NCBI GenBank assembly: GCA_029012365.1
Contig: JAQXLY010000028.1
Span: 62,001 to 126,000, forward strand
From: Lachnospiraceae bacterium
Lineage (GTDB): Bacteria; Bacillota; Clostridia; Lachnospirales; Lachnospiraceae
DNA length: 64,000 nt
Reading direction: 5' to 3'
Part shown: positions 19,553 to 29,657 of the stretch, one piece after another
Layout of the letters: each line of letters begins with the position of its first letter
How positions within the stretch are numbered: the first letter of the stretch is position 1
Notes under the pieces: model-generated
What the model was told of the DNA's origin: nothing
The model's input: the letters and a program-made list of their open reading frames with translations, nothing else
Database searches by the model: none
Translations under genes and position numbers: made by a program

Positions 19553-20476
19553 CTATGCCCTCTGTTCCGCCATTTTGTAGCGTTCTGCCTGAAGTGTAAA
19601 CATTTTATAATATTCTGCCTTTCTCTCAAGAAGCTCTTCATGGCATCCGTCTTCAATCACCCTGCCGTTTTCCAGCACAATAATACGGTCCGCATAAGTC
19701 ACATTGGACAGACGATGGGTAATAAAAACCGCTCCCTTCTTCTCACAAAGTGCAAGCATATTTCGAAATACCTCTTCCTCTGCCTTTGCATCCAAGGCAG
19801 CCGACGGTTCGTCCAGAATCAAAAACAGCGAATCCCCGAAATAGGCTCTTGCGATAGCCAGCTTCTGCCATTCTCCGCCGGAGAGCTCCTGTCCCGAAGA
19901 GTCAAACTCCCTTGTAAGATAGGTTTCGATTCCGTTCGGAAATCTTTTCTCCGAAATCATAAAACCGGCCCGCTCACAACACTTCTTTATTTCTTCCTCC
20001 GTCGCGTTTTTTCCTTTACTTAAATCAGATAAAATTATGTTTTCCTTTAATGTAAGCGCATAATTGCAGAAATCCTGCAGAAGCACCCCGAACGCACGCC
20101 GGAGTGAAGTTACATCATAGTCCTTAATGTTATATCCGTTGATTCTGATTTCACCTACGGTCACATCATAGAACCGGAGTAAAAGCTTTACAATAGTTGA
20201 TTTCCCCGCTCCGTTTACCCCCACCAGAGCTACCCGCTCCCCCGATTGTATACAAAAGGAAAGATTTTGCAAAACCATGCGTTCTGTCTGCGGATAGCAA
20301 AAGCTCACTTCACGAAACTCGATTTCGTCTCCCTTTTCCAGTTTGCGTGCTCCTTCGTCCTTTCGTATCGGTTTCCACTGCATGAATTTTCTGTAATTTT
20401 CTAATTTCATTTCATTTTCGTATACCTGTGAAAAGGAAGAAAGCACCACGCCGCATGCCCCGATAAACTGTGCCAC
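19553..20476 (-). pseudogene. N-terminally truncated ABC exporter (ATPase domain intact, TM domain missing)
   Basis: Walker A GVNGAGKST, signature LSGGEWQ, Walker B LILDEPSAALD. Reading upstream in frame reaches a stop (TGA TGT TAT TCA AGC ATC GTG) with only the end of a TMD-like segment left. Confidence 0.7.
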
Positions 20477-20674
20477 GATGCTTGAATAACATCAAAATAA
20501 GAGAGCACACCCGTTTTATCAACCGAAAAGGTATGCTCTCTTTCCTTAAATTCCCAAATAGCATCTGACAATTCGCCCATAAGCTCCTCCCTGTGTCCAC
20601 GTTTTCTTTATTTGAGCTTATCACTTTTCCCAAAAATTGTCAAATGCTTTTTTTCTAAATATATAAAACCTTTT

Positions 20675-22291
20675 TTAAATTTTCATCGGTTCGGGTTTGG
20701 CTTTACCGATGATACCCTCATATAAATCCAGACCGTAGCTTGTAAGCTCCGGCTCCTGTTCCACCATGCGGAAGGTACGGTGTCCGTCCGTTTCGCGCTC
20801 TGCCGATAAAAAAACAGCATGCTCAAGGCTCTTTGCATAACAGTTCCTTGCAAACGCCATCAGGTGCGTTACCATCATAACCCGTATCCCCCGCTCATAC
20901 AATGCGTCTGTAATATCCTCCGCAATAACAGAGCCTTCTTTTTCTGTAGTCGTTGCAAAGGATTCGTTTAAAAACAGGATAGAGTCTTTGGTCAGATTGT
21001 CTACAATTCTTTCCATCCTGCCAAGCTCCTCATCCAGACGTCCGCTGTTCATGGCACTGTCCTCACGTCTTGTAAAATGAGTAAAAACATTGCGGTACAA
21101 ACCGCTCGAAAAGCTTTTTGCCGGCACAAACATACCACATTGCAGCAGCATCTGTGCAATACCGATACTTCGGAGATAGGTTGATTTTCCTCCCTGATTC
21201 GCACCGGTAACCACCATAAGATACTTCCCGTTTGCGTTCAGACTGTTATCAACCGGACATCTTAGGCTGTTTATGGCAAGACTCATTTCAACAAGCCCCT
21301 CAAAGCAGATATTCTCCCTGTCCGTAATTTTCGGGAAACACACATCTACGCCGATTCGCCGTATTCTTCGGTAAAGATTCGCCGCCCCCATCAAAAAGGC
21401 CGTCTGTGCATACAGCTGCTTAAAAAAATTCTCCTTTTCCTCTAAGAAAACCTCGAAATAGCGCATAATTGCCCCCAGAGCAGCGTTCTTAATCTCACCG
21501 ATATCCTGCAGAAGGTTTTGATTCTCCCCCTCCAGAGTCATGCCGTCCGTTTCGAACAGGCTCTTATAAAATTCACCGATTTTTCCTGCGGTATTTCGTA
21601 AGAAGCCTGTTTTTTCCTTTTTCGCCGGCTCTCTCAAATCACATAGTACCATAGGTGACATAGAAAGCCCCGGTCCGAGAGCTGCCGTTACCTCTATAAT
21701 CCCATCCATGGCAGAAGTACGAAGGTCCTTTACAACCTTGCCCAGACAAAGCTTGTACTCCGGTCTGTACTCATCTGAAAAGTTATCCGCAAATTCTGCC
21801 ATTTCCTCTGTCACAAAGGTATCCCTCCAGTGTCCAATCGCCGCTTCCACCATGTCCAGATGATACACCATATGCTCCAGATACTCTATATTGGCGACAT
21901 TCCTGCGTCCCTGGTCCGTACTGCCGCCATAGCCCTGCTTTTTCTTTGCAACCGAAAACTTTGTAATATCCTCCATTGCCTTCTTTGCAACCTGATAAAG
22001 CTCTGCCGTCCGGTCATAAGAAGTGACCGCTTCCTTTATTATCTGCTGTCTGTAATGCACTTCTTCAGGGCTCATAAGCGGCACAAGCATTACACGCTTT
22101 ACCATCTCACTCACATAGTCATCCCGCTCGTTTCCTACCTTAACGGTTTTTCCGCCGTCCTCCTCATCATAAAGACTCCCTGCCGCGCGAAACAAAATAT
22201 GTAGATTTAAATCCTTACAGATTTCTTCCTTGTCAAAATAACTATTCTCTTTTCCCCATTCTCTGTCCCGATACAGTAATGTTACCTTCAT
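20675..22291 (-). CDS. MutS-like ATPase (domain V type), second of tandem pair
   Basis: VVTGANQGGKSTYLRSIGIAQMLLQCG..., LFLNESFATTTEKEG. Start MKVTLLYRD overlaps the upstream gene's stop (ATGA). Confidence 0.85.
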   Translation of the reverse strand: MKVTLLYRDREWGKENSYFDKEEICKDLNLHILFRAAGSLYDEEDGGKTVKVGNERDDYVSEMVKRVMLVPLMSPEEVHYRQQIIKEAVTSYDRTAELYQVAKKAMEDITKFSVAKKKQGYGGSTDQGRRNVANIEYLEHMVYHLDMVEAAIGHWRDTFVTEEMAEFADNFSDEYRPEYKLCLGKVVKDLRTSAMDGIIEVTAALGPGLSMSPMVLCDLREPAKKEKTGFLRNTAGKIGEFYKSLFETDGMTLEGENQNLLQDIGEIKNAALGAIMRYFEVFLEEKENFFKQLYAQTAFLMGAANLYRRIRRIGVDVCFPKITDRENICFEGLVEMSLAINSLRCPVDNSLNANGKYLMVVTGANQGGKSTYLRSIGIAQMLLQCGMFVPAKSFSSGLYRNVFTHFTRREDSAMNSGRLDEELGRMERIVDNLTKDSILFLNESFATTTEKEGSVIAEDITDALYERGIRVMMVTHLMAFARNCYAKSLEHAVFLSAERETDGHRTFRMVEQEPELTSYGLDLYEGIIGKAKPEPMKI

Positions 22292-23847
22292 GCCATACCC
22301 CCCTCTTCCAATCGCCTGCAAAGGTCTTCATAGCCCAAACGATGCTTCTCCACAATATCACCCGCATAGCCGATACCTTCTGCTTCCTTTCGCACAATCC
22401 GGAAAGTACGCTTTCTATGGTCGTTTTCGTCCGCAAGTGCCACAAGACTCACTACTCCTCCGCCCGCCTTCGTTAATTCCGCAATATGCGTCACATAAAC
22501 ACCGAGGTACCCCTGCTCCGTAAAATGCTTCAGCACACGTTGTCCCATAACAAAGGCATCATAGGTGGCCGCCGTGGTAAAAAGCTCATTTAAAATCACA
22601 AAACGATTTCCCGGCTTTTCAGCCATCATCGGCGCAAGGCGTACCAGCTCCTCCTTTAATTTTCCTCTGCCGCTCTCTAAGCTTTCCTCCACGGAAAAGT
22701 GCGTAAGAAGGTCTTCAAAATACGGCAGCACTGCCGATTCCGCCGGGACCGTAAGCCCCATCATGGCAAAATATACCAGCTGTCCGAGACTTCTGGCAAA
22801 GGTAGTCTTTCCGCCCTGATTCGGTCCTGTTACCACAAAAAAGCGTTCGCCCTCTCTATACTGCACCGAATTACTTACGACATCCTTTTCCGCCCATCTG
22901 TTTTTCCGTGCCAGTGCCAGGTCATATACCTGCCGCACCGAAAATTCGCCTCCCACCTGTACCTCAGGCTCACAGAACACACAGCCGTGGGCTTCCATAT
23001 CGGATTGAAATGCCGAAAACACAAGATAAAACTGCAATTCCTCTTCCACACGGTACACATCGGTGTCAATTACCTTTTGATAATGCTTATAGAACTTTGC
23101 GAGTGCATTAAAAAAGTCCGGACGCACCTTACGGTACATCTTAACAATTTCCGTCTCAAGAAATCCGAGCTTCTCATTGGTTACAAACGGACTCGCGATC
23201 AGGTAATCCTGCGGAATTCCAAGCATTCCCTTTTTCTCGGAGAACTTGTCCGGAAACAGCTTTTTCAAATTGTCAAAGTAATATTGTTCATGCAAAACAG
23301 TACGCACCTTTAAGCCTGCACCGTCTATACTCAGTTCAAAACGAAGTCCCGAAAGCATATCCTTGATTTTTTCGATATCCTCTCTGCACTCCTGCCACAA
23401 TGTCTTTCCGCAAATCTCATTCAAATATTCAAAAAGTCCGAAGAGTCCCTCCGATTCCGTTTTTGTCTCCGAAAGAGCCTCCCTCAGAAGGTCAACTCCT
23501 TCCACGAACCGGCTCACCGCATCGAAGAAATACATCCGTTGCTGCTGTGTGTCCTCTACACTCTTTGAGCGTTCCAGATACCATCTTGTTTCTCTCATCC
23601 TCTTTGAAAAGAGAGCAAAGGCCGGCTCCAGCTTCTTCCGTCTGATTTCTCCGTAAATTGCCCTCCGGTAGCAGACCGTTTCATAATCCCCCGGAAAATG
23701 AAAATACATTTTCCGGATATCGTAGTCCTTTCCCTTCTCCTGCAACTCCTTAATAATCTGATTCAAATTCAGGTCAAGGAAAAAATCAGGCATTGCTGCT
23801 TCTTCCTGTTTTCCTGTATACACCCGTTCCAATACACCCGAATACAT
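22288..23847 (-). CDS. MutS-like ATPase (domain V type), first of tandem pair
   Basis: FVVTGPNQGGKTTFARSLGQ, FVILNELFTTAATYDAF. Alternative start MPDFFLDLNL at 23793. Confidence 0.85.
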   Translation of the reverse strand: MYSGVLERVYTGKQEEAAMPDFFLDLNLNQIIKELQEKGKDYDIRKMYFHFPGDYETVCYRRAIYGEIRRKKLEPAFALFSKRMRETRWYLERSKSVEDTQQQRMYFFDAVSRFVEGVDLLREALSETKTESEGLFGLFEYLNEICGKTLWQECREDIEKIKDMLSGLRFELSIDGAGLKVRTVLHEQYYFDNLKKLFPDKFSEKKGMLGIPQDYLIASPFVTNEKLGFLETEIVKMYRKVRPDFFNALAKFYKHYQKVIDTDVYRVEEELQFYLVFSAFQSDMEAHGCVFCEPEVQVGGEFSVRQVYDLALARKNRWAEKDVVSNSVQYREGERFFVVTGPNQGGKTTFARSLGQLVYFAMMGLTVPAESAVLPYFEDLLTHFSVEESLESGRGKLKEELVRLAPMMAEKPGNRFVILNELFTTAATYDAFVMGQRVLKHFTEQGYLGVYVTHIAELTKAGGGVVSLVALADENDHRKRTFRIVRKEAEGIGYAGDIVEKHRLGYEDLCRRLEEGGMA

Positions 23848-23857
23848 AACTACCTAC

Positions 23858-26320
23858 CTATATCCTTTCCCAGAAATTTTGTAAATGCCCGGACAGTGTC
23901 GTCAACGTGACCGTTTCATACGGATACCATTCCTTCGGAAAAAGGGATACATACTGATTTCCGGCAAAACGGTCATCCAACAGAAGTATTGCACCCTTGT
24001 CCTCCATCGTCCGAATCACCCGCCCCGCTGCCTGCTGTACCTTATTCATTCCCGGATACAAATATGCGCGTTCAAAGCCGCTTCCACTCTCTCCCGTTTT
24101 TTCGTCATAATACCTTCGGAACAATTCACGTTCTTCGCATACAAGCGGAAGTCCCGTTCCGACAACAACTACCCCTATCAGCCGTTCTCCTTTCAGGTCT
24201 ATTCCTTCACCGAAAATGCCACCCAGCACGCAAAGTCCGATGTGCGTCTCCACAGCTTCATCCGTAAATTGTGCAAGAAACTCTTCCCGTTCCTCCTCTG
24301 TCATATTGGTCTTTTGCTTATGGAGAATCACGCTCCTTTCAGACTGCAGCTTTTCTTCGAGTACGGCACCGATATCCTGCAGCATCCGATACGACGAAAA
24401 GAACACAAAATAGTTCCCCCTCTTTGCCGCTGTAAACATTAATATATATTCCGCTGCCTTCTCATACATTCTTCGTCCGCGGTTTGCATAACGAAAATTC
24501 ACGTCACACCCAACCGACACAAGACGCCGTTCCCTGAAAAAAGGAGACGGTACATAAATTGCATAATCTTCCTCCGTTCCTCCGAGCTCCTCCATATAAT
24601 ACCGTACCGGTAACAGTGTAGCGGAAAAAAAAACGGCACTTTTTCCCTTCTTCAGCTGTTCCGACAGAGCTCTCGCGGGCTGCATGCACTGAACTCTTGC
24701 ATAAAAGGAGCCGTCCTCCTCATAAGAGGTATAATAACGGTAATCCGTATCCGAAAAATCATACATCGCCAAAAAATGCCGCACTTCAAAATACAGATTT
24801 AAAACCGCATCCCGCTCGGTTCCGGAACGTTTTTCATCCTTTAAATATTCTTCACATTCCGTCGTCAGACGTGTTAAAAGAAGTGCAAGCGTGCCGAACT
24901 CCTTCTGCTCCGTAAAAGAATCACATTCACGCTTTAACCTCAGCATTTCTTTATTGCATGCCTCCAGCTTCTTCGTAAGCCCGGACATCTGCTTTCCCAA
25001 AAGACGCTTCACACTTAAGAATTCTTCTTTTCTAAGAGTCGCGCTGTACATTTCTCTTGCACGTTCCGGCAGATTATGTGCCTCATCTACCAGAAATACA
25101 TAATTATTTTTTGTTTCTCCCGAAAAAAAGCGTTTTAAGGATACCGTAGGGTCAAACACATAGTTATAATCACAAATTACAGCATCTGCCCAGAGTGTCA
25201 GATCAAGACAGAACTCAAACGGACAGACCGTGTGCTTTTGTGCATAGGCTTCAATCAGTTCACGGGTAATATTCTTCTCATTTGTAAGCATATCAAACAG
25301 TGCATCGTTTACCCTGTCAAAATGCCCCTTTGCTCTGGGACAGGCAAACGGATTACACTCCGGTTTCTCTAAAATGCAAATCTTATCCTTTGCCGTAATC
25401 GTTACAGTCTTAAACATCAGTCCCTGCCCGGAAAGAAGCGAAAATGTTTCCTCTGCCACAGTCCTTAGCATCGTCTTTGCCGTCAGGTAAAACAGTTTCT
25501 CAACAATTTCCTCTCCTACTGCCTTTACCGAAGGGAAAACGGTAGCAATCGTTTTTCCGACACCGGTGGGTGCCATAGCAAACAGCTTCTTTTCACGCAG
25601 AATTGAACGATACACTCCGGCGGTAAAATCCCTCTGCCCCTCTCTGTACGGAAACGGAAACTGTAATTCCTTTGCGGAAGCATTCCGGAGCTTTCGCCAG
25701 CGTCTCTCCCATACCGCCCACTTGGCATATTCCTTTATCAGGGCATCAAACCATTTCGTAAGCTCCTGTGCGGATAGTTCCTCCTGAAACCGCCTGACCT
25801 GCTCCGTTTCGATATTGCAGTAGGTCAGCTGTATGCCGAAAACCGGACCGGCTGTATTTTCCGGTTCGGTAAAAGCAAGCATATATGCATAGCATCTCGC
25901 CTGGGCAAGATGTACCTGTTCCGCTTTCTCCAGTTGCATGACATCCCGGTACGTACATTTGATTTCATCGATGATAAAGGTATCATCCGGGTTCCGGATA
26001 ACACCGTCTGCTCTTCCCTCAATCACAAGAAAAAAGCTTTCCTCCCCATCCTTTAAAGGTATCGAAATTGTAAGAGGCACTTCCGAAGTATAATCGCTTC
26101 CCATGCTCTTTTGAAGCTTTCTATGCAGCCTGGTTCCCGCCTGCATGGCATCACTGTCCATACGACCGCTTCCGCTCTCCAAATCACCGGAGCGCATAAT
26201 AAATTCAACAAGCGTCCGCACAGACACCTTTACCGTATCCGCTGTCGGCATCCTGCTTATTTGATCCTCATCCTGCGCTTTTGCCTGCACAACGGTCTTT
26301 TTTTCTTCCAACCGATTCAC
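23858..26320 (-). CDS. XPD/DinG-like helicase with N-terminal RecB/Cas4-like PD-(D/E)XK nuclease domain
   Basis: GTRLHRKLQ...EGRADGVI...IIDEIKCTYR...AQARCYAYML (nuclease-like); APTGVGKT; VDEAHNLPERAR; Fe-S-like cysteines CILEKPECNPFAC...CPFEFC; AAGRVIR. Confidence 0.88.
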   Translation of the reverse strand: MNRLEEKKTVVQAKAQDEDQISRMPTADTVKVSVRTLVEFIMRSGDLESGSGRMDSDAMQAGTRLHRKLQKSMGSDYTSEVPLTISIPLKDGEESFFLVIEGRADGVIRNPDDTFIIDEIKCTYRDVMQLEKAEQVHLAQARCYAYMLAFTEPENTAGPVFGIQLTYCNIETEQVRRFQEELSAQELTKWFDALIKEYAKWAVWERRWRKLRNASAKELQFPFPYREGQRDFTAGVYRSILREKKLFAMAPTGVGKTIATVFPSVKAVGEEIVEKLFYLTAKTMLRTVAEETFSLLSGQGLMFKTVTITAKDKICILEKPECNPFACPRAKGHFDRVNDALFDMLTNEKNITRELIEAYAQKHTVCPFEFCLDLTLWADAVICDYNYVFDPTVSLKRFFSGETKNNYVFLVDEAHNLPERAREMYSATLRKEEFLSVKRLLGKQMSGLTKKLEACNKEMLRLKRECDSFTEQKEFGTLALLLTRLTTECEEYLKDEKRSGTERDAVLNLYFEVRHFLAMYDFSDTDYRYYTSYEEDGSFYARVQCMQPARALSEQLKKGKSAVFFSATLLPVRYYMEELGGTEEDYAIYVPSPFFRERRLVSVGCDVNFRYANRGRRMYEKAAEYILMFTAAKRGNYFVFFSSYRMLQDIGAVLEEKLQSERSVILHKQKTNMTEEEREEFLAQFTDEAVETHIGLCVLGGIFGEGIDLKGERLIGVVVVGTGLPLVCEERELFRRYYDEKTGESGSGFERAYLYPGMNKVQQAAGRVIRTMEDKGAILLLDDRFAGNQYVSLFPKEWYPYETVTLTTLSGHLQNFWERI

Positions 26321-26482
26321 CCCCTGCCGATATCCGCCTTACTCCGTTCTTCTCCCGAATATATAATCACATCCGTGTTTTTTTCTTAACCATGCAAATA
26401 TTTTACCACATCGGAGGGCAGAACGCAAACCGTTGTTCGGAACAACCACGAAAAATTCCAAAGGATTGTCGTATCGGCAAAA

Positions 26483-26532
26483 GAATGCCCGTTGCCTTAC
26501 TATAGTCTGACTATCGCATGCAACGGGCATTC
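26483..26532 (-). terminator. Terminator-like hairpin downstream of flotillin gene
   Basis: GAATGCCCGTTGC ... GCAACGGGCATTC inverted repeat followed on the minus strand by TTTT. Confidence 0.65.
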
Positions 26533-26556
26533 TCAAACAAAAACTATATTTACTTC

Positions 26557-27954
26557 CTACTCTTCATTAACCTGCTTAGCATTCCCGGTCTCAGTTTCCT
26601 CTTCCTTCTCTTTTCCAAGGAAACCCGGAAGCTCCATACCTACCTGCTTAAATACTTCGTTAAGCGGCGGCACTGCCTGCATCATACCGGAAAGGAAGCC
26701 GGAGGTAGCAGTCTTGCCGTCAGCGTTCTTTCCGCCGTCCCAAACCGTAACCTTATCAATCTTAATATTCTTGATTGCGTCAACCTGAATCTGAAGGAGC
26801 TGCTCCATCTTATCCGCAATGATAAGCTTCACCGCATTATCGGAATCTCCGCCGGCAGCCTCTACGAGCTTACGCATACCTTCTGCCTGCTTTTCCAACA
26901 GCTCCTGTGTACCGCGTGCTTCTGCGGACATCTTTGCAAAAATGGCATCCGCTTCACCCTGTGCCTTACGTCTTGCAACTTCTGCCTCTGCATCAGCCTC
27001 AATCTGTGCCTGCTCTTTTGCAATCTGTGCCTTTACGATAACATCTGCCTGCTGGGTTGCCATTTCAAGCTGTGCACGGGTCTGCTCTGCTTCCTGCTGT
27101 GCAATATAAGCCTCCTGCTTTGCCTTTGCAGCCTGTACTGCCTCGGCAGCGGTTGCGATACGAAGTGCCTCTGCCTCTTTTTCACGACGGTTCGCCTCAG
27201 ACTGTGCCACTTCAATCTTCGCATCGTTTTCACCCTGAATCGCACTCGCATCCGCAGCAGCTACCTGAATACGCTGATCCTTTCTTGCAAGTGCCTGACC
27301 GATTTCACCGTCTCTGTCCTTTTCCGCAACGTTCTTCTTCGCATCGTTGATTGCCTTTGCGGCCGCTTCCTTACCGAGTGCCTCAATGTAGCCGGATTCA
27401 TCGGTAATATCCGTTACATTTACGTTGATAAGTCTGAGACCAATCTTCTTTAACTCGATTTCTACATTTTTGGAAACCGCCAATAAGAATTTATCACGGT
27501 CCGTATTGATTTCCTCAATTTCCATAGTAGCAATAACAAGACGCAGCTGACCGAAAATAATATCCTTGGCAAGCTCCTGAATCTCGTTTAGCTTAAGACC
27601 CAGCAAACGCTCCGCCGCATTCTGCATGATGCCGTCCTCCGTAGAAATACCTACGGTAAACCGGGACGGTACATCTACACGGATGTTCTGTTTTGAAAGT
27701 GCATTTCTTAAATCTACATTTAATGAAATCGGTGTTAAATCCAGATACTGATAAGACTGGATAACCGGTACTACGAAAGCAGCTCCGCCGTGAATACACT
27801 TTGCGCTTCTCGGCTGTCCCTCCTTATCCGTGCCTACCTTACCGTAGATAACCATTACCTTATCCGACGGACACTTACGGTAGCGTGATAACACCCCGGC
27901 GATTACAGCAAATATCAAAAGTGCAATCGCAACGACAAGCATCATTGTTTCCAT
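26557..27954 (-). CDS. Flotillin / SPFH-domain protein
   Basis: SPFH region followed by Ala/Glu-rich coiled coil (EAEVARRKAQGEADAIFAKMSAEARG). Confidence 0.9.
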   Translation of the reverse strand: METMMLVVAIALLIFAVIAGVLSRYRKCPSDKVMVIYGKVGTDKEGQPRSAKCIHGGAAFVVPVIQSYQYLDLTPISLNVDLRNALSKQNIRVDVPSRFTVGISTEDGIMQNAAERLLGLKLNEIQELAKDIIFGQLRLVIATMEIEEINTDRDKFLLAVSKNVEIELKKIGLRLINVNVTDITDESGYIEALGKEAAAKAINDAKKNVAEKDRDGEIGQALARKDQRIQVAAADASAIQGENDAKIEVAQSEANRREKEAEALRIATAAEAVQAAKAKQEAYIAQQEAEQTRAQLEMATQQADVIVKAQIAKEQAQIEADAEAEVARRKAQGEADAIFAKMSAEARGTQELLEKQAEGMRKLVEAAGGDSDNAVKLIIADKMEQLLQIQVDAIKNIKIDKVTVWDGGKNADGKTATSGFLSGMMQAVPPLNEVFKQVGMELPGFLGKEKEEETETGNAKQVNEE

Positions 27955-28006
27955 TGTTAAATCCTCCTTTAATCATCACATTTATTGCCACATTATTCTG
28001 CCGCAA

Positions 28007-28654
28007 TTATAACTCCTTCTCTACGACTACCACATCTCCACGCACATCGACAATCCGGACTGTGCTTCCGCTCGGAATCGCCTGATTTCCTTCGGTAATC
28101 GCATCAACCTCCGTAAAACGTGAAGCACTGCTTAAAGTTACCTTTCCGCCGCTTTCCCCCGACGGCAAGACTGTCAGATATACCTGCGCCGTCTCACCAA
28201 TCACCGACTTCAGCCGGAAAGTACCGTTCTCCGCAAGCCGTGCCATCAGTTGTAACAGCTTTGCAATAACATACATCATAGCCACACCGCACACCAGACC
28301 GATAAGTAATGCTGCCGCATCCGGCATTCCGGTCTTTACGCAGACCAGTGCAACCCATGAAAAGGTTGTTAAAAACGCAACTACGCCCTGCACGGTAAAC
28401 AGCTTTAGTGTACCTGCATCTGCCGGACTGAATTCACCTGCATCCACATCTGCCAAATCCCCTGCAGAAATGTCCTCAGGCATATCCATGTCAAGCCCTG
28501 ATGTATCACTTGGATTAAAATCACCGCCGCCTGCCCCGTCTCCGAATCCCATTATCACCAATACCGTCTGTAAAATCAGAATCAGTGTCGCAGGGATTGC
28601 AATACAATACAGTACCTTTTGCAGGACACTAAGAGCTTCCCACCAAGCATTCAT
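28007..28654 (-). CDS. NfeD-like membrane protein
   Basis: TM helices and C-terminal OB-fold-like segment (GKVTLSS...SGSTVRIVDVRGDVVVVEKEL); partner of the downstream flotillin. Confidence 0.75.
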   Translation of the reverse strand: MNAWWEALSVLQKVLYCIAIPATLILILQTVLVIMGFGDGAGGGDFNPSDTSGLDMDMPEDISAGDLADVDAGEFSPADAGTLKLFTVQGVVAFLTTFSWVALVCVKTGMPDAAALLIGLVCGVAMMYVIAKLLQLMARLAENGTFRLKSVIGETAQVYLTVLPSGESGGKVTLSSASRFTEVDAITEGNQAIPSGSTVRIVDVRGDVVVVEKEL

Positions 28655-28765
28655 ATTCCTTCCCTCCTTCTCCCCTCGTGAAGCATCGGGTAAATTTTAT
28701 TTACTTTATAATATCATGATCGTATAAAATTGTCAATGCTTTTTTGCTATTACTTTCCTGTTTAT

Positions 28766-28960
28766 GTAACAATTCAGTCTTCCGGTGTGTAATCGTTGTG
28801 GCGGCATAGTATTCTAAAGGGAACCCGCTCTCGCTCATGCGGCAACGTAGCAGTACTAAGCTCGAGACCACCTCGCTAAGTACTGACGTTGCCTTATGGT
28901 TCTCTTTAGAATACTATGCCGCCACAACTTATACTGCATAAGGAAGTCTGAACCTGTTAC
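28766..28960 (-). mobile_element. MITE-like palindromic element, copy 2
   Basis: 195 bp. Termini GTAACAATTCAGTCTTCC / GGAAGTCTGAACCTGTTAC. Perfect 8-bp flanking repeat CTGTTTAT (28758-28765 and 28961-28968). Internal 25-bp perfect inverted repeat GTTGTGGCGGCATAGTATTCTAAAG (28795-28819 / 28904-28928). Confidence 0.88.
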
Positions 28961-29061
28961 CTGTTTATCATTTTTTGTATTTATAATTTACTTGCTTTTT
29001 TGTTCTTTTATGCTATAATATACGTAAATTCTATTTACCTTTATTTACAGGAGGTGATTTT

Positions 29062-29628
29062 ATGGACTCCAAACTTCTCGGACAACGCATCAAAGAAGCG
29101 CGTCTGGCAAAAAAGATGACGCAGGCAGAGGTTGTCGGTTCGTTTATTACAAGAAATATGCTCAGTCAGATTGAAAGCGGCAATGCCGTTCCTTCCATGA
29201 AGACCTTAACCTATCTGGCAAAGGTACTGGAGCTGCCGCCGTCCGTTTTACTCCCGGATACTTCGGAAGATGCCGCCTGTTCTTCCGAACAAAGCGACAT
29301 CCGTCTGCCCGCTTTTGTTTCCGAAGACGCTTCTGTTTTTTATCATGCCAAGGAAGCCTATCTTTCCGGAAACAATAACATCGCTTACGAAGCTCTTTCT
29401 TCTATCCCGGAGACTTCCGTCCTGACCGATGAAGCACAGGCATTGTTTGCCAGAGTTGCGCTCCGCATGGCAGAAGCCTGTCACAACGCAGGAAACCATA
29501 CAGAAGCGCTGGAGTATGCAAAAGCTGCTGCCACCGCCGCTGCCAAAGGTATCTACGCTTCCCTGGAGGTAAAGTCCCAAGCCCTGCTTCTCCTGTCTGA
29601 TGCCGCAGCAAAGCTGGCAGAGATATAA
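29062..29628 (+). CDS. XRE-family transcriptional regulator with helical C-terminus
   Basis: N-terminal HTH LGQRIKEARLAKKMTQAEVVGSFITRNMLSQIESGNAVPSMKTLTYLAKVL. Confidence 0.88.
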   Translation: MDSKLLGQRIKEARLAKKMTQAEVVGSFITRNMLSQIESGNAVPSMKTLTYLAKVLELPPSVLLPDTSEDAACSSEQSDIRLPAFVSEDASVFYHAKEAYLSGNNNIAYEALSSIPETSVLTDEAQALFARVALRMAEACHNAGNHTEALEYAKAAATAAAKGIYASLEVKSQALLLLSDAAAKLAEI

Positions 29629-29633
29629 AAAAA

Positions 29634-29657
29634 GCCGTCGCAATTACTGCGACAGGC
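29634..29657 (-). terminator. Rho-independent terminator
   Basis: Minus strand GCCTGTCGCA..TGCGACGGC followed by TTTTTTT. Confidence 0.8.

Noticed and set aside
26518-27453. 311-aa Cys/Leu-rich plus-strand ORF
   Set aside because: Antisense to the flotillin coiled coil; Cys/Leu bias is produced by complementary Ala/Glu/Gln codons.
28795-28928. Long inverted repeat as a bidirectional terminator
   Set aside because: It lies between divergent genes, lacks terminal T-runs, and is only the inner part of an element with TIRs and target duplications, so the MITE reading fits better.
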